NCBI GenBank assembly: GCA_963691655.1
Contig: OY829326.1
Location: forward strand, 15,674,878 to 15,738,877
DNA: 64,000 nt
Direction of reading: 5' to 3'
DNA from: Toxonevra muliebris
Taxonomy: Eukaryota; Arthropoda; Insecta; Diptera; Pallopteridae
Shown: positions 34,010-44,850 of the stretch, one piece after another
Layout: each line of letters starts with the position of its first letter
How positions within the stretch are numbered: the stretch's first letter is position 1
Position numbers and translations under genes: made by a program
Notes under the pieces: generated by a model
Databases searched by the model: none
Seen by the model: the letters and a program-made list of their open reading frames with translations, nothing else
Told to the model about the DNA's origin: nothing

Positions 34010-36790
34010 AAGATATTTCAAAAACCTGATTGTTTTCTCAGTTTATTAGTAGAAATAAGTAACGCAACACTGTTTACCAGAAATCAGTAACGATCCCACT
34101 TAAATTATAAACACATTTACAACATTATTTTAAAAAAATGGCCAAAGTTCGTTTCGAGTTCTTCATCAATTATTTTACCCTTTCACAATCTTAATTCTTT
34201 ATTGGCCGACGGTACATAAAAGTACCATTACCACTATTGGCTCATAAAATCTTTAATCTTTTGGCCGTAGTTACGTTATAATTCGTTGAATTCCTTAGTT
34301 TTCGCTTCTCCTTGAACCAAATGTACTTAGAGATAGCAGTTATAACTAATATCTATAAGTTTCTATAAAAAACCATAATAACAAAGTTTTCATCGAAAAA
34401 AGTAAATTTTTCACCGCCTTCGGTTTTTGGTTAGGGTTAAAGGGTTAAAATTGTTTAGTAAATAATTTTAAATTTTTGTCACAAAAAGTCATTTCTTTTG
34501 TAAATGTTCCATATATGTTTGTCTGACCACAAAAGGATTAAAAGTGATAATCTGGGGAGTTGAGGTAACCTTTCTACGTCAACCTTAGGGCTTAAAAATA
34601 CATAAAAGATACATTTCAGTTGAGAAAATTCCAACAACAAAATCAAAAATAAATAAATAAACAAATTTCCATTATTAACTTTTAATATTTTTAAATATTG
34701 TAAACAATAACATTTACATATAGTACACTTGTGCATACATTCACTGACGTATTAAGCAACATGCAAAAAATTATTTTCTCCATGATTTTTCAGCGCAAAC
34801 GTTTTGCTCAGCACGTGATTTATGTCGCATATAGTGTGTGTGATGGATGCACGATGCCACACGCTGCCACTGGCATTTTGAATCAGCCCCAGCCTCATAT
34901 GTGTTCCATTTTAATGAGTATTTTTCGTTATTATTGCTTTTTTATTTAACCGAAAAAAAAACTCACATTCGCCCGCATGCAGCACGTTGATAAAAAAATA
35001 TAGAAACTGAAGTGGATCACTGCCAGAATGATATTAAATCAACTTTGAACTGTCAAACAGCACAGGACGACAACGACCATGACGACGGCGCAGTTTATTG
35101 ACATGACGATAATATTGCGGTCACTTGGTATTATTACTGTAATATCACCGCTGCAGCGGTAGCTGCAACTTTTATCCTGCACTCGCATGTATATTGCACT
35201 TTTATTTTTTCTCTCTGAAAATCTGTCAGCTTTAAATTTAATTAATTATATTATAAAGTGCGCGATTAATTTATATCATTTTTAAATTTTATTTTAATTA
35301 TTTGAATTTACCAGCGATCAAATTAAATTTTAATGACTACAATTTTTTTGAGAACAAGTATTTAATAAAAATAAACTTCGCATCGAATTTTTTTTTGGTT
35401 TTATGTAAAATTGACATTTTTAATTCTTCAAACATATCGTTTTCGGTTTAAAAAACAAAAATCCATAGAGATTAATTGACGATTATTTTTCATACACTAA
35501 ATTGTTTTTTAAACCAAATAAAATAAATAAGATCTATTATATTAAAGTTTTCGACATCGAGCAATCACAACGCATATATCTGCGAAATATTTTTGGTTCA
35601 TATCTCTGCCTTAAGCATGTGAATAAGTGATAAGTTTATAAAAATAAGAAACAAAGAAAACCCGATTTGCGTCAATTCTTTGAATTAGGGGCACCGTTAG
35701 CGAGCGCTGCATGGCTAAATGCCTTATCTTAAATATTCGGAAATTCGCGTAAGATATGCTCTTCTTTTTTCTTGTAATAAAATGAGCAATGATTTTTCAG
35801 TTAAATAATTTTGAAATGACTTAAAGTGCTACCTGAAAAATAGTAGGTTCGAAACGAACACTTTTCTATCCGAGACATTGGCAACCATCTATAAGTAACT
35901 AAACCATTGAAATCAACACCTTCATTTCCAAAAAGATCTAGTAAAACAGGAACAATAAATTATTTCTCGCTTTATGACAAACTACGTCATATTTATATGA
36001 GCTTACTAAAATTTTTCGTAAATTTTTTATTACCATCTACTGAAACAATACTTGAATATGTACTTTCTTAAAATGCTTCCAACATACAAATATTTTAACA
36101 AAAAAGTCGTCTCCATTCTCCTTTGTGTATACCATATAACAAAGAATGCATTAAACAATTATAACCACGCTTTTTCTTGGCAAAAGTGGCATTAGGCTAT
36201 AATTCAAACACCAACGAATTATATGTATTTACATACACACATACATACACAAACATAAATGTACATGTAAGTAGATAAATCCAAGATGAAAAAAAAGGGA
36301 AACAATAATAATAACAAAAATGGGCGTTAAACCCACTTTATGCCCTTTTGTTGCTTTGCTGTACTGCGCTATGCTGCTCTCGCATGACATTTGCGTTGCA
36401 AATTTATATGTCATGAAATAATTTTCACTCTATGTATAAAAGTAAGTATGTACAAAAACAAAAACAAAAATAAAAAAATATATATACGTACAAAACAAAA
36501 ATATAAAAGAAGCAAAGGGAGCGAGAAGTGGATGCAGGACGATAGTACTGAATGCGATGTAGAAAGATGGCAACCCGGTAATTTTCATACTATAAAAACT
36601 AAATGAAACACAAGAACAACAATAAAACTTATTTACGAGCCACTGCGGGGGCAATGTGAAGCTTATGTCTACATAATTCGTATCTCTCTATGTATGTATA
36701 TGCTTTAGTGTGTATGTATGTGTGTGCAGTTCATTGTAATGCACTTAACTTGTGCTTTAAGTTGATGTTCGTTTATCTTTTTTCGCTGTT
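34010..36790. other. AT-rich interval with one GC-richer patch
   Basis: A patch at 35050-35180 is richer in G+C and contains the perfect 14-bp palindrome ACCGCTGCAGCGGT (35147-35160). One plus frame here is open (MTTAQFIDMTIILRSLGI) but short. The rest is AT-rich with no motif. Confidence 0.4.
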
Positions 36791-36799
36791 GCTGCTCTG

Positions 36800-39600
36800 T
36801 TGCTTTTTTGTTGCTATTTTCTTATTTATTTTTTTTTTTTTTGACCAAAAAGATATGCTCAAATGATATGCACAGAAATGGCAGCAACAGCAGCAGCAGC
36901 AACAACAACTTGGCAGCAATACAAGTGAGTAGTACTTTGTTGCTGATTCACTACCACTGCATCTACATACATTTACTACAACAATGTCAGTAGTGCGCAC
37001 AAAAATATGAATGGGTGTGCAAGGGTTAAATATAGTTACTTCGAGCGTTTTATTTATGTTGCAGAGTATTCTGCGAGTGTATATGTATATACGAATATAT
37101 TAAAGTATATGTGTGTATATGAGCATAATATTAAAATTATAACGAATAAAATGTAATTTATGCAATTCTTCTGCTTTTTGCTCCTCTTCCTTTTGTTTCT
37201 TCAGCTGCGCCTCTATTTTTACTCCCTCCCTCTGTACTTTTGTATACTAAATTTATGTAATAGTTTACACTCATTTTTCGTATAAAGATTTTTGTTTACG
37301 CTCACACAAATATTGGGGGGAAGAATTTCACTAACCAAAAATTCATTCGTAGCCAAAAAATATTTAAGTAAAACAAAAATTTTTCGATTGCAATAACTAC
37401 TGCAATTATTGCGGTAAAAATAACACGCAAAACTGTAATTAAGCTTTAGCAAAAAATTTAGAATGAATAAAAAAATCTTCGAAACAGTTTTACCCAATTT
37501 CGTAAAGTTCAATGCTCTTTTTTTAATACTAAAGAATTCTTTTCTATTCTACTACATTTTGAGTTTTACGGCAAAATCATAACCAGCATCTTTCATTTCA
37601 TCTAATACTAGCTGGCAGTTGAAACATAGAGGAAATACATTATGCCGCAATTCTTGCCACAAATTAATACTATATTTATGTGATACACTATTACACACAC
37701 ATACAAATAAATAATGAAGCACCGATACACACACATACACAATAGAAATGGAATAATTGAGTATTGAATGTGTGTGTGTTTGAGTGTGGCATAAATATGC
37801 CGCATCATTGGCCAAGTTAATTAACAACTAATATTGTTAATGCGAAATAAATCGTTGCTATTGTATCTTCTTCATCTAAACTTCAGTGCATGTGTTTGTG
37901 TGTGTGTGTGTGTGTGTTGGCGTTGCTAGCAAATAATAATACTTGCAGTTATCATAAACATCATCATGATCTTTATCAGCAACATCATCACCATCACCAT
38001 TACTATCGTCTTCATTATTATTGGTGATGAAAAGCATAGAAAGAGTAGAATCATTCTCGCTGATTAGTGCCAAGAAATATTATTCGTAGCGAAAAATATT
38101 TTAACACATTTTTATTAATGATGACTTGCGCTTACATACGTTGTTGCCGTTTTGCTATTATTGTGCCGTAAAAGTTTTGTCCATCTACTATTAGTTAATG
38201 TTGCTCTTGTTGTTGTTGAATGGTTGGTATCTTTTGTGCTTTTGTAGATATCGGCGTAATTAAATTATTAAGAACAAGCTGTTCATTCTTTTTTCCACAT
38301 CTTTTGTTTTGATTAATTGCTATTACCATAACAAAATTGTTTTAATGTTTTATTTTGTTGTAATATTTTGGTAGGAAGTTATTGATTGTAAAATGAATGT
38401 GCATAAGTATGTATGAAGATATTTTTGTTCGTAGGTTTGTATTTGCACTATGAAATTATTACCTTTAAGTCATGGTTGATAGCTAAGTTTAAAGCTAAAA
38501 TCTGAACATTGCCCTTTCATTTATGTTTTTTTTTTTTTTTTTTAAAGGGCGTTGGCATATGTCTGTTTCTGTATATAAAATCATCTATTTTCGGAAAGCA
38601 ATAATCATCTTCATAAAGTCATAACTCATACATCATATAAGTTTTTGTCTATATTTATGATTGTTCACCTTCACCGACTTAACCTCGTCTATTTATTATT
38701 TGGTTTCCAGTATGTTAGTCCGTTTCCCATTTATGTTTATATTTTCAAGTCGATTTTCAATGAATGGATCGATGTAACTAGATTAAAGATTTTGTATGTC
38801 AATAAAATCGTCGTCGTTCTGGCAGAATTCACTAAGTCCATTTTTTAATTTCTGAGATGAAGTTAGTTTATGCAGTGCACGGTGCGCTACGAACAGTGGC
38901 AAAACTTAAAATTTCAACAGATTGATATACACATTAGTATAAGCTTCAACTGGATCGTCAAAACCCTAATTTATTATGTCATTCGAATTATAGAAGCTAA
39001 TTAATACCGATCCAATTACAAAAATTAATTTGGACTTAGTGATTTCTGTTTGAACGACTACGATATTTTCTAATAAAAACCCGTAACTTCCAATTGAATA
39101 CATGTATAAGTGAGATTTGCTGTTATTCAAAATGCCACAATGATGACCTGACTTATACTTTCATTTATAATATGGCCTAAGTGGCAATTTTCATGGTAGT
39201 TTGGTTTGGTACCCGTTTATTTATATCCAGCTCTTAAGGCTTAGGTTTGAGACGTCAACCCTTGAGATTTCATATTACTCTATATTTACTGTTTTAGCCA
39301 AAAAGAACAAAATAGTTAAGTAGTTATTAAAATTTTCTGAACAAAATTATAAAAGAAATAAGAAAAATGGTAAGCTTCCAACCCAAACGTTTTACCTTAA
39401 GAAGCAATTTACCGCTTAGCATAATGCGTTCTGCAACAGTATCAAACAAAATTTAGCTTCTCCTTCTATTTTAAGAAAATATTTGTTAACTCCCACTAAG
39501 CATAAAGTATAAGCGACTTATGAATTGCAATCCGGGCATTTAAAAAGGAAATTCAGTTTACTTGATACTAATATATGTTGATTATATTTATAAAATATTT
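36800..39600. other. Non-coding interval rich in microsatellites
   Basis: CAG/CAA run at about 36880-36910 (could encode polyGln but has no clear acceptor), (TG)n at 37891-37918, T run at 38526-38543, ATCATC triplets near 37960-38010. A strong acceptor-like tract ends CTTCAG at about 37205 without a matching donor. No gene called. Confidence 0.45.
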
Positions 39601-39619
39601 GCCCTGGTCGAAACGGAAC

Positions 39620-40245
39620 GCTGAGATCTATGGCAGATCTTTTGGTCAGAGTTTTATTCCAAATTATATAGAATTCTGAATTTGGTCTGAATTTCAGTCA
39701 GATTTTTGTTCTGAATTTTGGTCTGATTTTCGTCTGCATTTAGTTTGAATATTAGACTGAGTTTTGTTGAGAGTTTGGTCTGAATTTTTGACTCAATTTT
39801 AATCCAATTGTTGGTTCGAATTTGGTCTGAATTTCAGACTGATTTTTGGCCTAAATTTGGTCTGAGTTTTGATTAGGCTTTTGGTCTGATCTCTGGCCTG
39901 AATTTGCTCTGAGTTTTGGTCTGTTACAGCTGAAGGTGGGCTCGACTAAACCAAAGCACTTAGTCTCAAAGACCATTATACTATAATTTTGGTTTAAGTT
40001 ATAGTCTAATTCTTGATCTAAAGTTTAGTCTGAACTTTGGAGTTTGGGTTGAACTTCGCTTTTGAATTTGGTCTGCTTTGGTTTTAATTTTATTTAAATT
40101 TTTGACTTTAAGTTTTTGGAGAAATTTTCGTCTGCCTTTAGCCTTTTTTGGGCTGATTCTTAGATTTCTTTTTGGTGCAATTTTTGGTCGGAATATTGGT
40201 CAAAACTTGGTCTGAATTATGGTTTGACCTTTGGTTCGAAATTTG
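39620..40245 (+). repeat. GGTCTGAATTT minisatellite array
   Basis: Roughly 600 bases built from diverged 13-16 bp units around TTTGGTCTGAATTT, interrupted at about 39926-40000 by unrelated sequence. The same unit occurs at 405-475 and, reversed, at 42940-43135. Not coding. Confidence 0.85.
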
Positions 40246-40249
40246 ATTT

Positions 40250-40862
40250 CTTATAATTATTATACCCATAATGCCAGTAACTATAGAGAGAAGTTATCAG
40301 TTCAGACACGTTTGAAAACCTTGCTGAAATCCACCATGGAAGCAATATATTATGGAGAATCGATCGGCTTTTCTATTATTCTTAAGATAATTATATTCAA
40401 TGCTTAATGCATTCTCTTAATTAAGTAAAATCAGCTTTATAAATTCTAGATCCCTCATTGCTGACACTACAATTGGAAATTGTGGCTTCTTGTTGTAAGT
40501 AATCCGCTCCTACTGTTTCAAATCATAAAATAACTTTATTACAACTAAATGTTGTAGGTTAAAGCAGCCGAAGCCAAATTCTTAAACCTCCATAAAATTT
40601 TAGCCCTCATCACACTTCAAATTATTTGATGTGTTGATGAAAACAAAAAGATTTCATAATGTCAGCAACAATAAAGGAAACCAACCTTCGCGTAAAAACT
40701 TTGATTACTTCACTTTGTTCATACACAATTAGTTTCACAATTAAAAATAATAATAAAAATAAAATAATTTAAAAGAGGCAAAAACAAAATAAAAACAGCA
40801 CATGAAAATATAAATGAAAATAAAAAAAAAATAAAACATTACAATAAGATTTAATCTATCAG
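40250..40862. other. AT-rich interval, nothing recognised
   Basis: A-rich stretch at 40735-40850. No motif. Confidence 0.45.
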
Positions 40863-41183
40863 ATAAAAGAGTGTGTGCATGCAATTGCTGCAACAGCGGC
40901 TGCCCTTCAGAAAAACAATAATAACAACATCAACATAATCAGTGGCAGTGCTGGTGGTGGCAGTTGCATGTTGCAACGAAATTCATTCAACAAACAATTG
41001 CCCATGAATAAATTCAGCAGCAGCAAGTTGTTGTCAACCAGTACCTACATTTACAAAATCTTCCATCAACAAACAATGTACAATGCAAGCGATCGTCTAA
41101 TCTCTGTCTATTTTGGATATCTTTCGTCTGACTGCCTGCCTATATGTCTGTCTGTATATTTGTATGTTGATAGAAATCTATGA
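40863..41183 (+). CDS. Candidate coding exon, Asn/Ala/Ser-rich
   Basis: After an acceptor-like TTAATCTATCAG (AG at 40861-40862) the frame is open for about 106 codons to a TGA at 41181. The start reads ECVHAIAATAAALQKNNNNN, followed by SGSAGGGSCMLQRNSFNKQ and KFSSSKLLSTS. Low-complexity Asn, Ala, Gly and Ser runs with mixed synonymous codons are typical of dipteran neuronal and regulatory proteins. The last third looks less protein-like, so the true exon may end near 41035, but no strong donor is visible. No family recognised. Confidence 0.3.
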   Translation: MKECVHAIAATAAALQKNNNNNINIISGSAGGGSCMLQRNSFNKQLPMNKFSSSKLLSTSTYIYKIFHQQTMYNASDRLISVYFGYLSSDCLPICLSVYLYVDRNL

Positions 41184-41189
41184 AATTGT

Positions 41190-42930
41190 TTGTTCGTTAG
41201 TATATCTGTACATATGTAATCAATAGAGTTATTAGCACTTTTAACTGTCACATGAAGCGCGCTGAATGCAATTTCCATTTTAATTATTATTTCCACAACG
41301 TTAACGGCGAACGGTGACGACGACGACGACAACGACTTTTGTTTTTTTTTCACATTGCATTGTAACCAATTTGGTGAATTATAATTATTTTCTTTATTTT
41401 GTAATAATGTTTTTGTTGTTGTTAGAGTTTCATTAATAAAAAATTAATTCAATATACAATTTGTTGTTGTGGTTTTACAGTGGTGTTAGCATTTTAACAT
41501 CATTATTATTTTTTTTTTCTGTGTTAACTTCATAATGAGAAAAATTGTTCTTCCCACGCCATAATATTGTTGACGTTATTTTCAAATAAGTTTATATTTA
41601 TATATATATATATATATATTTTTTTTGCGTAATAATTTCATAATTTGTTGTAACTATTTTTTTATTCATTTATAGATATATATTTATTTTTTTTTATCTG
41701 TTTTTTCTGACAGATTTAGGACAAAGTTTTATTGAACTTTTTCTTTTCATTGCTATTAAATTTTGTCATGCATATCTGGCAAAATACTTTTAATTACCTC
41801 CAATTAATATTCTTGTAGATGATTTATATTTAACTAATTAATCAAACGCTTTTTGTTTTCTTTTTTGATTTATGAAATTGAGAGAAACATAGACGTGGGT
41901 GTTGCTAATAAACGTTTATTAGTTTTTATATCTTCTACTTATTACCTGTTAACGTATAATTGTTTTAGAATTGGGTCAGTATAGCGATTGCGTCAGTCCG
42001 TGAATCAGTCTCAAATAGGAACTGTGTGCAAATATAAACTTTCAATTAATGAATAATGATAATGCATTTTTTGAATTTGTTTAATGATTTTTATGATTTC
42101 AATTAGGGAAATATCAGCAAAGCGATTTTTTTTTTAATTTTGGTCGACTTCGAGTGCAATTAGTAATAGATCGGATAAAAACGTTTCGATATTAATAAGC
42201 AAAGATTAATTGTCTCTTGTTTTATTGAGACTGGATTGCCTTCCAGTTCATTCAGATCATAGTTCTCTTCTTTGAGTTCTATTAGAGAAGTATGAAGTCA
42301 TAGTAGAGAGGTTACTGTTAAATACATATATATGGTAAAAAGTTGACGCACATTTAATTCATCGGGATTATAGAGAAGTACCAAACGGCAGTGGACAATA
42401 GACTAACAAACTTGTGTGAGTAATGATTTACATTGGCACGGCTTGTTTGAACAAAAAGCGGTTTCACCAATAGCATTATAGTATAGTTATATAGAAACAT
42501 AAGTATAGAAGTATTCTAATAAAGTATGTATATTAACTGATACATCTGGGGCGTCGAGTCCTGAACCGATTGGTAATAAATTTTCTTAAAATTAGCTTGA
42601 TCGATATTGAGTTATCAATATAGTTTCAATGTGTTCTGACAAGTTTTCGAACTAATATTTTAAATCGAAATTGCGGCCTTACGGTACCGCACCAGTTATC
42701 AGTGATGGGTTGCGGCTTGATTTTGAAAAGAGGCTGATTTTACTAAATTAAGTGAAAATATTAAGCATAGAATATATTTTAGAATATTAGTATTGTGAAA
42801 AATAATAGAAAAGCTAACTAACTCATATATGTGTATCACAAAATTGTATGTTTTCAAACGTTTTGGAACCAAAATACTTATTTTTACTGTGGCCAGCGTT
42901 ATCGAAACAACAGCTAGTTCAAACCAATAA
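41190..42930. other. AT-rich interval with small repeats
   Basis: (GAC)n at 41316-41336, (TA)n at 41599-41619, T-rich runs. No gene or terminal repeat is convincing. CAGTGATGGGTTGCGGC near 42700 resembles a hAT end but has no partner. Confidence 0.4.
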
Positions 42931-42939
42931 GTGACTAAA

Positions 42940-43135
42940 TTTCAGACAAAAAGCAGACCAAATTCAGACCAAACAACATACTAATTTGTATGCCAAAAAC
43001 CGATAAAAAATGAGACCAAAATTCAAACTGAAAATCGGACCTAAAATTTGCCTATAAACCAGAACACGAAATCGGATCAGAAACCAGGCAAAAACTGACC
43101 AGAAATCAGACCAAAATTAAGACCGAAACTGAGAA
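42940..43135 (-). repeat. Inverted GGTCTGAATTT minisatellite array
   Basis: AAATTCAGACCAAA-type units, the reverse complement of the 39.6-kb array, run for about 200 bases up to the left duplication of the foldback element. Confidence 0.75.
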
Positions 43136-43322
43136 ATAATTTTTAAAAGTTATAGGTAGGTTAGGTTGCAGTGGCTGTCGAGAGACACATTTAGGTTTTA
43201 CCGACCCATTGTGATACCAAATAGTTGAACCTAAAGTTTAACGCCGATTCCGAACGGCGGTGTGACAATTTTTTATCGGCTTGGTGGTTTTGCCATTACC
43301 AACCAAGGTGTGCACTTGTACA

Positions 43323-44362
43323 CAGTGGCGGTACGTCCATATAAGCCCAAAAGCCAGGCTTGCCTAAGAATTGGCGAATTGAAAATTTGTACAATATGTA
43401 CTCACAAAATTACTATACATATATATAATTTTCTTTTAAAAATGTTTATTTGTATAACCCTGCTTTTCAATAGCTCGTATATGTACTAATAAAAAATGTA
43501 ATGTTGATTATATAGAATATACACAAGCATTCATGCTATCGCAGTTCAACCAGTTGGCTTTTACAAGGCTTTTAAAATTTGTAAATGTATGTTTTCATAA
43601 CATGCTATCTCGCTTATTCTAATAGGAAGTTCAATAGCTGTTTTAGTATGTGCAGACCAAAAAAAAGTAGCAGCATACCAATTTTCTACTACTATGTATG
43701 ATTTTATACAGAACTTAAAAACTGGCTTTCAGTTTTTATTTGCCGTTTGGAAAGTATTTGCTCCACTTTCTTTTACTCCTATATTTTTGCGCCATTAGAT
43801 TTTAACAGAGTTTCGAACCGGTTAAATTTGGGTTCGTGTTTAGGTTTAAGGAAAAAATAATGGTGGGTTCCGGTTCAAATAAAAATGAAGCAAAACAAGG
43901 CTTTTCAGATAATAGTTGTACTTATTAACATACATCAATACATTTAGTTACTTTGCAATTTGCTTTTTTTCACTCCGTTGACATTTTTCTTATATTTGAT
44001 AATTTGCATATTTATTAATAAGGTTTATATCAAGAGAAATTATCATTTAGTTTAAAAATAGTATGTCTTTCACCGATTTGTTTTTTAAATGATACCTTAG
44101 CGGAGTCTATATCAATTTCAGTCCAAAAATGCCCTTTCTACGTTTACCTCCTGAATTTATTTGCTCATATTGTATTTTTAATGTTAATATTTTAGCACGT
44201 CTTAAAACTTTGGTAAAGTCCGACCAGAGCTTCTATTTTCCTTCTACAATGCTTAAATCGGGATCTAGAACATTCCTTCCTTATTGCCAATTTCAGCCTT
44301 TTTGGTTTGGTAAAAAAAAATCACTGGGCTTGCCTCAGCAGTTAATACTAGGCACGCCACTG
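43323..44362. mobile_element. Non-autonomous hAT element with 8-bp target duplication
   Basis: Ends CAGTGGCG and CGCCACTG are flanked by CTTGTACA on both sides (43315-43322, 44363-44370). A subterminal AGGCTTGCC/AGGCAAGCC motif occurs near each end. The 1040-bp interior is AT-rich without transposase motifs. Its removal restores the symmetry of the foldback arms, so it inserted after the foldback formed. Confidence 0.9.
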
Positions 44363-44441
44363 CTTGTACACTATCTTATAATTCTCATATACTTCATATT
44401 GATAGTGAATATAAGAAAGTTATGAAAATTAATCATCAGAC

Positions 44442-44516
44442 GACGACCTCGATAGTCTAGTGGGTAGTGCACTAGACTTTCATCTGGGAGGTTCGGGTTC
44501 GATTCCCGTCTTCGTC
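44442..44516 (+). repeat. tRNA-Glu-like sequence, copy 1
   Basis: 75 nt with 5' GACGACC and 3' ..TCGTC (five acceptor pairs), A-box region TAGTCTAGTGGGTAGTGC, anticodon loop CTTTCAT with UUC in the anticodon position, and B box GGTTCGATTCC inside a good T arm (CGGG/CCCG). GTCTAGTGG and CTTTCA are tRNA-Glu(UUC) features. Acceptor and anticodon stems are imperfect, so it is a tRNA-derived repeat head rather than a functional tRNA gene. Confidence 0.65.
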
Positions 44517-44762
44517 TGGTGGTTAATTTTCATTACTTTCTTATATTCACTATCAATATGAAGTGTATGAGAATTATAAGATAGTGTACAAGTACACACA
44601 TTGGTTGGTAATGGCAAAACCACCAAGCCGATAAAAAATTGCCACACAGCCGTTCGGAATCGGCGTTAAACTGTAGGTCCAACTATGTGGTATCACAATG
44701 GGTCGTTCAGGCCTAAGTGTGTCTCTCGACAGCCACTCCAACCTAACCTAACCTAATCATCA

Positions 44763-44837
44763 GACGAAGACGGAAATCGAAGCCGAACCTCCCGGATGTA
44801 AGTCTAGTGCACTACCCACTAGACTATCGAGGTCGTC
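44763..44837 (-). repeat. tRNA-Glu-like sequence, copy 2
   Basis: Minus-strand copy of the same 75-nt sequence with a few changes: loop CTTACAT and B box GGCTTCGATTTC. The B-box change would weaken pol III promotion relative to copy 1. It abuts the right 13-bp duplication exactly. Confidence 0.65.
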
Positions 44838-44850
44838 TTTAAAAGTTATA

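Larger units (their letters stand above)
43155..44837. mobile_element. Foldback composite of tRNA-Glu-like and body segments
   Basis: Without the hAT insert the object is: body (43155-43322 plus 44371-44441, 239 bp), tRNA-like (44442-44516, plus), inverted body (44517-44755, 239 bp), tRNA-like inverted (44763-44837, minus). It is flanked by an exact 13-bp direct repeat, TTTAAAAGTTATA (43142-43154 and 44838-44850). A target duplication of that length points to LINE-assisted retrotransposition of a SINE-like RNA. The two body arms are long near-perfect inverted repeats containing AGGTTAGGTT, GGCTGTCGAGAGACACA and TTTTTTATCGGCTTGG blocks. Confidence 0.8.

Noticed and set aside
36880..36915. PolyGln-coding exon in a CAG/CAA run with a GTGAGT nearby
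   Set aside because: No pyrimidine-rich acceptor directly before it, several frames are equally open, and CAG/CAA runs are scattered through non-coding DNA here.
44442..44516. A functional tRNA-Glu gene
   Set aside because: Acceptor and anticodon stems have mismatches, and the same sequence occurs twice as part of a repeated foldback structure, so a tRNA-derived repeat is the better reading.
44737..44753. Telomeric repeat (AACCT)n
   Set aside because: Only a few units, located at the end of the foldback body and again as a short run at 61.7 kb; this is an element end, not a telomere.
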